A stretch of DNA of 64,000 bases from Chryseobacterium indicum (GTDB taxonomy: Bacteria; Bacteroidota; Bacteroidia; Flavobacteriales; Weeksellaceae), in contig NZ_JACSGT010000001.1 of the NCBI RefSeq assembly GCF_021504595.1, forward strand, positions 496,001 through 560,000, read 5' to 3'. The notes under the pieces are model-generated. The model saw nothing but the letters and a program-made list of their open reading frames with translations, was not told the DNA's origin and did not search any database. Shown here piece after piece: positions 59,181 through 64,000 of the stretch; the stretch's first letter is position 1, and each line of letters begins with the position of its first letter. A program made the translations under genes and the position numbers.

Positions 59181-60170
59181 ATGAGCAGTTTCATAGATTT
59201 TAATTCAGCAAAAAAGCTTCACCAGATGAATTCACAACAAAATAAAATTACACAACTCTTTAATATACAGTACCCGATAATTCAGGCAGGCATGATCTGG
59301 CATTCCGGATGGAGACTTGCTTCTGCGGTTTCCAATTGCGGCGGTCTAGGATTAATCGGTGCTGGAAGCATGTATCCCGATATTTTAAGGGAGAATATCC
59401 GGAAATGTAAACAGGCTACAGACAAACCTTTCGGAGTAAATGTACCGATGCTGTATCCTAATCTGGATGAAGTAATTCAGATTATTCTGGAAGAAGGAGT
59501 GAAAATCGTTTTCACTTCTGCCGGAAACCCTAAAACATATACCGAAACTTTGCAGAAAGAAGGTTTAAAAGTTGCTCATGTGGTTTCTTCAACCAAATTT
59601 GCCATGAAATGTGAAGATGCAGGAGTGGATGCCGTAGTTGCCGAAGGATTTGAAGCAGGCGGTCATAACGGAAGAGATGAAACCACCACATTCTGCCTGA
59701 TCCCGAATGTAAGAAAACATATTTCCAAACCGCTGATTGCCGCAGGAGGAATTGCTTTAGGCTCCCAGATGAAAGCAGCCATGATTTTAGGCGCAGACGG
59801 CGTTCAGATCGGTTCCCGTTTCGCAGCCACTGTAGAAGCAAGTGCCCATGAAAACTGGAAAAATAAAATTACAGAACTTCAGGAAGGAGATACCCATCTT
59901 ACCCTTAAAGAACTCGCGCCTGTAAGAATGGTTAAAAATAAGTTTTTTAATGAACTGGAGGAGATCTACAACGTTGGAAGAAACAAAGAGTCTCTAATCG
60001 CTTCTTTAGGACGTGCAAGAGCCAAAAAAGGAATGTTCGAAGGCGATATGGAAGAAGGCGAACTCGAAATCGGGCAGGTTTCTGCGTTAATTGATGAAGT
60101 TCTTCCCGTAGAAACCGTTTTTCAGAATTTACTTAAAGAATTTAACGAAACCAATATGCCAAGTTTATAA
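59181..60170 (+). CDS. Nitronate monooxygenase / FabK-like FMN enzyme
   Basis: This 329-residue TIM-barrel flavoprotein has IQYPIIQAGMIWHSGWRLASAVSNCGGLGLIGAGSM at the start, PFGVNVP, VVAEGFEAGGHNGRDETTTF and the FMN phosphate loop LIAAGGIALGSQMKAAMILGADGVQIGSRF. The family contains nitronate monooxygenases and enoyl-ACP reductase II (FabK); AGGHNG occurs in both. The start may instead be the ATG at 59226, since homology begins near ITQLFNIQYP. It is followed 17 bp later by an alpha/beta hydrolase gene, likely an operon. Confidence 0.87.
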   Translation: MSSFIDFNSAKKLHQMNSQQNKITQLFNIQYPIIQAGMIWHSGWRLASAVSNCGGLGLIGAGSMYPDILRENIRKCKQATDKPFGVNVPMLYPNLDEVIQIILEEGVKIVFTSAGNPKTYTETLQKEGLKVAHVVSSTKFAMKCEDAGVDAVVAEGFEAGGHNGRDETTTFCLIPNVRKHISKPLIAAGGIALGSQMKAAMILGADGVQIGSRFAATVEASAHENWKNKITELQEGDTHLTLKELAPVRMVKNKFFNELEEIYNVGRNKESLIASLGRARAKKGMFEGDMEEGELEIGQVSALIDEVLPVETVFQNLLKEFNETNMPSL

Positions 60171-60187
60171 AATTAATCTGAAAGTTA

Positions 60188-60964
60188 ATGGAAGGAAGGA
60201 TTGTTAATGTCAACGGAAAAAAACTTTACACAGAATATCATAACTCTTTCGAAAATAAACCAGTCATTGTTTTTCTGCACGACTCTTTAGGCTGCACTCA
60301 GCTTTGGAGAGACTTTCCGGAAAAACTGGCTTTGCAGACGCAATGTAATGTGTTGGTCTATGATCGTTTAGGCTACGGAAAATCTTTTCCTATGCTTACC
60401 TATGAAAGAGAAAACAATTATATGGAGCAGGAAGCCGATCTCCTGAATGATCTCTTAAAAGAACTGAATATACATGATATAATCCTTTTCGGACACAGCG
60501 ACGGCGGAACAATTGCCTTGATTTTCGCCGCTAAATATCCTGAAAAAGTCACTGCAACTCTTTGCGAAGCCGGACATATTTTCGTGGAAGACATAACAGT
60601 AAACGGTGTAAAAGATGCCTTTGAAGCTTATAAAACAACCAATCTTCCGCAACGTCTGGCAAAATATCACAGCGATAAAGTTGAAATGATAGTAAAAGCC
60701 TGGACGGAAATCTGGTTAAGCAACAGCTTCAAAAGCTGGAATATTGAATATCTCCTGAAAGATATCACTTCACCTTTGTTATTTATTCAGGGAGAAAATG
60801 ACGAATACGGAACACTGGATCAGGTTGAAAAAACAATTTCCCAGGTAAGCGGAACCGCAGAAAAGTTCATCATCCCGAACATTGGACATACACCGCATAA
60901 AGAAATTCCGGACACTGTTCTGCAAAAATCTACAGAGTTTATCTCCTCAATTATAAAGGGATAA
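60188..60964 (+). CDS. Alpha/beta hydrolase
   Basis: This 258-residue cytosolic protein has the alpha/beta hydrolase fold: the oxyanion strand VIVFLHDSLGCTQLW, nucleophile elbow GHSDGG (Ser104), the acid strand LLFIQGENDEYGT and the terminal His in IPNIGHTPHKE. It acts on an unknown ester or similar bond. It is second in a probable operon after the FMN enzyme. Confidence 0.9.
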   Translation: MEGRIVNVNGKKLYTEYHNSFENKPVIVFLHDSLGCTQLWRDFPEKLALQTQCNVLVYDRLGYGKSFPMLTYERENNYMEQEADLLNDLLKELNIHDIILFGHSDGGTIALIFAAKYPEKVTATLCEAGHIFVEDITVNGVKDAFEAYKTTNLPQRLAKYHSDKVEMIVKAWTEIWLSNSFKSWNIEYLLKDITSPLLFIQGENDEYGTLDQVEKTISQVSGTAEKFIIPNIGHTPHKEIPDTVLQKSTEFISSIIKG

Positions 60965-61002
60965 TACTAAAAATAGTTGGTGAATTTCAGCAGTATTACA
61001 TT

Positions 61003-61053
61003 CCCCTCCTCTGGAGGGGTGGCGAAAATTCAAAGAATTTTTGACGGGGTGGT
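61003..61053. repeat. Dispersed palindromic repeat, copy 2
   Basis: CCCCTCC-TCT-GGAGGGG, then AAAATTC-AAA-GAATTTTT-type palindrome and GACGGGGTGGTC. It is nearly identical to 5039-5091 and in the same orientation, in the short gap between convergent genes. Confidence 0.8.
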
Positions 61054-61067
61054 CAATAAATGCAAGA

Positions 61068-61685
61068 TTAAAGCCCGTCAATTTCCATCTGAATATTCTT
61101 TCTTGCAATATCTTCATACTTTTCCTTAAAAATGGAGGTCTTAAAAATATCCTTCTGCTCCAGAAAATGTTTTAAAACTTTTTTTCTTCCCGGTTTATAA
61201 AGCAAATCGGGATAGATGGAATATTCCTTCCTTATTTTTTTAGTGTAATCAATGTATACTTTAGAATCTTTTCCGAGAATCGACAGATCAGCATCTAAAA
61301 GATAATTGGTATCGCTGTTTTCAGATAAGTGATGCGATTGGGTGGCAAGAATCTGTTCAGAAACTTTTTGAATGAAATGAGAGTTTACATGAAGTCTTTT
61401 CAGTCTTACTGCTGCAAATTCAGCACTTTTTTCTTCATTTGATTTTGAAGCAGCATCATAAATTACATCATGATAGAAAACAGAAAATGAAAGAACAGGA
61501 TAATTTTCAATTTCATCTTTTACAGCATCCAGTTCAGAAAACATATTTTCCAGATGCTCAAGATTATGATAATGTCTCCCTTTCTCGCTATATTTCTTTT
61601 CAATTTCAGACCAGAGATCTCCAATAAGATTTTGATCTTCGGTAAATAAAAAACAGTTTTGAAGAAATCTTTCTTTCAGGTTCAT
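61068..61685 (-). CDS. HD-domain predicted metal-dependent phosphohydrolase
   Basis: The ATG at 61685 (MNLKERFLQNCFLF) is preferred over a TTG two codons upstream. The 205-residue protein has the HD pattern: RHYHNLEHLENMF, VFYHDVIYDAASKSNEEKSAEFA (the HD pair), and a downstream LDADLSILG Asp. It resembles the COG4339-type predicted HD-superfamily hydrolases. The substrate is unknown. It lies 33 bp after a rhodanese gene on the same strand, with a terminator between. Confidence 0.88.
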   Translation of the reverse strand: MNLKERFLQNCFLFTEDQNLIGDLWSEIEKKYSEKGRHYHNLEHLENMFSELDAVKDEIENYPVLSFSVFYHDVIYDAASKSNEEKSAEFAAVRLKRLHVNSHFIQKVSEQILATQSHHLSENSDTNYLLDADLSILGKDSKVYIDYTKKIRKEYSIYPDLLYKPGRKKVLKHFLEQKDIFKTSIFKEKYEDIARKNIQMEIDGL

Positions 61686-61703
61686 TTTCAAAAATTTTCA
61701 GAT

Positions 61704-61730
61704 AAAAAAAGGAACTTTTTAAAAAGTTCC
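61704..61730 (-). terminator. Terminator overlapping the rhodanese stop codon
   Basis: The perfect palindrome GGAACTTTTT / AAAAAGTTCC (61711-61730) is followed on the minus strand by seven T residues. The rhodanese stop codon (61719-61721) lies at its centre. Confidence 0.75.
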
Positions 61731-62018
61731 CTGATTTGCTTCCAGATTTGCTTTCAGCTCAGCCCAGCCTCCGCCGTTGTAGCCGTCTTGCAAACCCTGA
61801 GAGTTAAGATATTCCAAAGCCTTTCCGCTTCTGTTTCCGCTTCTGCAGAACAAAATTACAGGCTTTTCAATAGACAGGATTTCTTCTTTTCTGTCTTCCA
61901 CTTCTCCCAAAGGAATATTTTTAGCACCTTCTATGTTTCCGTCCATTTCCAGTTCCATAGGTTCACGAACGTCGATTAATGCATAATTTCCTGATTTTAT
62001 AACTTCTGATAAAGACAT
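61719..62018 (-). CDS. Single-domain rhodanese-like sulfurtransferase
   Basis: This 99-residue cytosolic protein has a single rhodanese domain: YALIDVREPMELEMDGNIEGAKNIPLG, then the active-site loop FCRSGNRSGKA with Cys58, and the end GYNGGGWAELK. It transfers sulfane sulfur to an unknown acceptor (cyanide, thiols or a biosynthetic enzyme). The length is typical of the GlpE/PspE type. Its coding region ends inside a terminator hairpin. Confidence 0.93.
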   Translation of the reverse strand: MSLSEVIKSGNYALIDVREPMELEMDGNIEGAKNIPLGEVEDRKEEILSIEKPVILFCRSGNRSGKALEYLNSQGLQDGYNGGGWAELKANLEANQGTF

Positions 62019-62094
62019 AATTTGTTTTATTAGATTAAACTTATAACGAAAATACGTAAAATTTTAAAGAAAATTTATAATTTCACAGCTTTTT

Positions 62095-63309
62095 CTAAAA
62101 CAGCGTATATCCTAAGATCACAGAAGAAGTCTGATATTTCGAAGTCCAGTTTAAATAGTCTTGCATCAGATTTCTATTGGTGGATGTTCTGAATTCCACC
62201 TGAAACTTATCATTATACTTAAATCCTACCCCAAAAACAAAGTTATTGCCGGAATATATTTTCAAATTATTATAATCATATCGGATATTTGATCCCATTT
62301 CAATATCAAAAACATACGCCGCATTAACGAAGATTTTTGACTTGTCATTCAGAAAGAAATAATGTCTTATTCCCAAAGGAATTTCTATCGATTTATAATC
62401 TATATTTCTGATTGATGTTGTTTCGAAAGGCTGCCCTTCATAAACAACAGATTGCTTTTCTGTTTTGTAATACTGATAAGTAGGTTCTGCGAAAACGGCC
62501 CATTTATTTTTATTGAAAGGAAGAATAATTTCAGCTTCAAGACCTATTCTGAAAGATATTTTATTATCAAATTTCGCATTTCCGCTTCCGGAATAATAAT
62601 CATTTACCATTTCAAAAGAAGAAAAATTCATCCCCGGTCTTATGGTCAGATTAAAAAGATCTCTTTTTTCGTAATTTTGATTGTAGTTTACCGCAGAACT
62701 GTTAGAACATTCGTTGTATTTCAGAAAAACTTTAATCAGATCTTTTGGTTTGTAATTCAGTTTATTAACGTCCGTAAGATCTACTCCGCAATTCAGATTA
62801 TCCAGAATCTGCTTTTTATATTCTTCATTATAAGCAATTAACGAATTTTCAATATAATAAGGTTTATAAATAAGCTGCTTTACTTCAGAATCGTTCACAG
62901 AGAAGAAAAATCTTTCAAGGTCTTCATTTTCATAATACAATAAGTCTGCTTTTCCTTCCACTACATATTTTAAGAAAACGGTTTTTTCTGCAAAATTCGC
63001 TTTTTTCTCGTAAGACATCGATTGCAGCTGATCAGAAGAAAGATCTATCATCACCGTCTTTCTGATGTATTTTTGCTCATTGTCGATTCCGAATTCCTGA
63101 ATATTTTTAATGGATTCTTTTTTTGTTTCTGCAGAAGTTTCTTCAGTTTTGTATTCGAATTCTGTAGGATTGTTTTTCCAGTCCAGATTTTTGATCAGAA
63201 CTTCACTTCTTTGTTCTGAATTATTTACGAAATATCCTTTTTCGAATTTTATTTGTGCGTTAAAAAATGCTGCTGAAATAAGTCCGGTGAACAGACAGAT
63301 TTTTTTCAT
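62095..63309 (-). CDS. Outer-membrane beta-barrel protein, uncharacterised
   Basis: This 404-residue protein has a signal peptide (ending FFNAQ), a soluble N-terminal half (residues about 20-205, with a conserved-looking NLNCGVDLTDVNKLNYKPKDLIKVF) and a C-terminal half of alternating strands typical of an 8-10-stranded barrel (LTIRPGMNFSSFEM ... WAVFAEPTYQYYKTEK ... IEIPLGIRHYFF ... FVFGVGFKYNDKFQVEFRTS ... ILGYTLF). It resembles the PorT-like beta-barrel group by fold only. It is divergent from queG. Confidence 0.8.
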   Translation of the reverse strand: MKKICLFTGLISAAFFNAQIKFEKGYFVNNSEQRSEVLIKNLDWKNNPTEFEYKTEETSAETKKESIKNIQEFGIDNEQKYIRKTVMIDLSSDQLQSMSYEKKANFAEKTVFLKYVVEGKADLLYYENEDLERFFFSVNDSEVKQLIYKPYYIENSLIAYNEEYKKQILDNLNCGVDLTDVNKLNYKPKDLIKVFLKYNECSNSSAVNYNQNYEKRDLFNLTIRPGMNFSSFEMVNDYYSGSGNAKFDNKISFRIGLEAEIILPFNKNKWAVFAEPTYQYYKTEKQSVVYEGQPFETTSIRNIDYKSIEIPLGIRHYFFLNDKSKIFVNAAYVFDIEMGSNIRYDYNNLKIYSGNNFVFGVGFKYNDKFQVEFRTSTNRNLMQDYLNWTSKYQTSSVILGYTLF

Positions 63310-63377
63310 GAGTTATTATTTTTTCCTTAGTTGTAAGGTCTGAATTTTTCAAACGCGGCAAAATTATAAAATAATCT

Positions 63378-63385
63378 TAATTTTG
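63378..63385 (+). promoter_or_regulatory. -7 promoter element TAATTTTG of queG
   Basis: A perfect TAnnTTTG 12 nt upstream of the ATG at 63398. Confidence 0.55.
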
Positions 63386-63397
63386 CAAGTGTAAATC

Positions 63398-64000
63398 ATG
63401 ATTTCAAGCGCAGAAAAATATACGCAGCTTATAAAATCCAAGGCAAAAAGTTTTGGATTCCAGAATTGTGGAATTTCGAAAGCAGATTTTCTTGAAGAAG
63501 AGGCAAAACCACTCGAAAACTGGCTGAAAAATAATTTCCACGGCGAAATGAAATACATGGAAAATTATTTTGATAAAAGACTAGACCCCAGATTGCTCGT
63601 AGAAGGTTCCAAGTCTGTAATTTCTCTTTCCTACAATTATTTTCCCGAAGAAAAAATTTCAACTCTCGAAAATTTTAAGATTTCCAAATATGCTTATGCG
63701 GAAGATTACCATGAAGTCATCAAAGATATCTTACGTGAAATGGTTGAAGAGCTTCAGGAAGAGATCGGGGAATTCGGATTTCGTGTTTTTGTGGATTCTG
63801 CGCCGGTTCTGGAAAGAAGCTGGGCGAGAAAATCAGGAATCGGATGGGTAGGGAAAAATGCAAATTTAATTACCAGACAGAGCGGTTCGTTCTATTTTTT
63901 AGCGGAAATAATCTGCGATCTTGAGCTCGTTGCAGATCATCCCGTGACCGATCACTGTGGAACGTGCAGGAAATGTATTGATGCTTGTCCCACCAATGCA
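63398..64000 (+). CDS. queG: Epoxyqueuosine reductase (3' end outside window)
   Basis: The first 201 residues of an expected ~310 are present. [48 protein letters not shown] and [26 protein letters not shown] match QueG, with the conserved Asp in VDSAPVLER. The first ferredoxin-like Cys set [15 protein letters not shown] lies at the window edge. The enzyme uses cobalamin and 4Fe-4S clusters to turn epoxyqueuosine into queuosine in tRNA. Confidence 0.97.
   Translation, partial: MISSAEKYTQLIKSKAKSFGFQNCGISKADFLEEEAKPLENWLKNNFHGEMKYMENYFDKRLDPRLLVEGSKSVISLSYNYFPEEKISTLENFKISKYAYAEDYHEVIKDILREMVEELQEEIGEFGFRVFVDSAPVLERSWARKSGIGWVGKNANLITRQSGSFYFLAEIICDLELVADHPVTDHCGTCRKCIDACPTNA

Overview
The window is AT-rich and gene-dense. 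It looks like the chromosome of a Bacteroidota bacterium of the family Weeksellaceae, most likely Chryseobacterium or a close relative. The signs are Bacteroidota-type -7 elements (TAnnTTTG) in front of many genes, almost no Shine-Dalgarno sites, a type IX secretion (T9SS) C-terminal sorting domain on a secreted nuclease, the gliding/T9SS lipoprotein GldD, type VI secretion (T6SS) sheath genes of the Bacteroidota type, and many lipoproteins. I saw no rRNA, tRNA, CRISPR array, prophage or transposase gene.

Layout. 1-3.3 kb: two tandem secreted endonuclease I paralogues, the first with two inserted FN3 domains and cut by the window edge. 3.5-8.5 kb: small conserved proteins, a PLP desulfhydrase, a LysM glucosaminidase and hemL. 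8.6-16.2 kb: a TonB-dependent receptor with two beta-helix lipoproteins, divergent from a PhoB/PhoR-like pair; the shared intergenic region carries TTAAC-like repeats in 11-bp phase. 16.3-27.8 kb: housekeeping and envelope genes, including a GH13 lipoprotein, a GreA/B-like protein, thyA, a serine hydrolase, an M1 peptidase, lipA and a lipocalin.

28.1-35.5 kb is the most system-like region. A LytS/LytTR-type two-component operon with a secreted protein between kinase and regulator sits next to two operons encoding secreted VWA and SIMPL proteins. Both target promoters carry the same direct repeat (ATT-TCACCAAG type, copies 21 bp apart) at almost the same distance from the -7 element, so I infer a local LytTR regulon. 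35.7-42.2 kb: an FAD oxidoreductase, a SpoIIAA-like protein, an MVL-type mannan-binding lectin, an MFS/AraC divergent pair and CinA. 42.3-45.7 kb: one 1132-residue protein joining GH18, CE4 deacetylase and GT2 synthase domains, a one-gene exopolysaccharide machine. 46-51 kb: two tandem M13 peptidases separated by repeats. 51.3-53.2 kb: an isolated T6SS sheath pair, tssB-tssC. 53.8-64 kb: mutY, a 1.25-kb repeat region, gldD, a PfkB kinase, a SurA-like isomerase, assorted enzymes and the start of queG.

The intergenic DNA is rich in small non-coding repeats: a 169-bp MITE-like family (3 copies), a 166-bp MITE-like element, GC-rich REP-like palindromes, a 136-bp tandem array (4 copies), a 309-bp tandem array (3 copies plus a remnant), and short dispersed palindromes. 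The two arrays, the 166-bp element and a lone copy at 33.4 kb share one core sequence, which suggests a common origin. All product assignments come from reading motifs and family resemblance; no database search was run.
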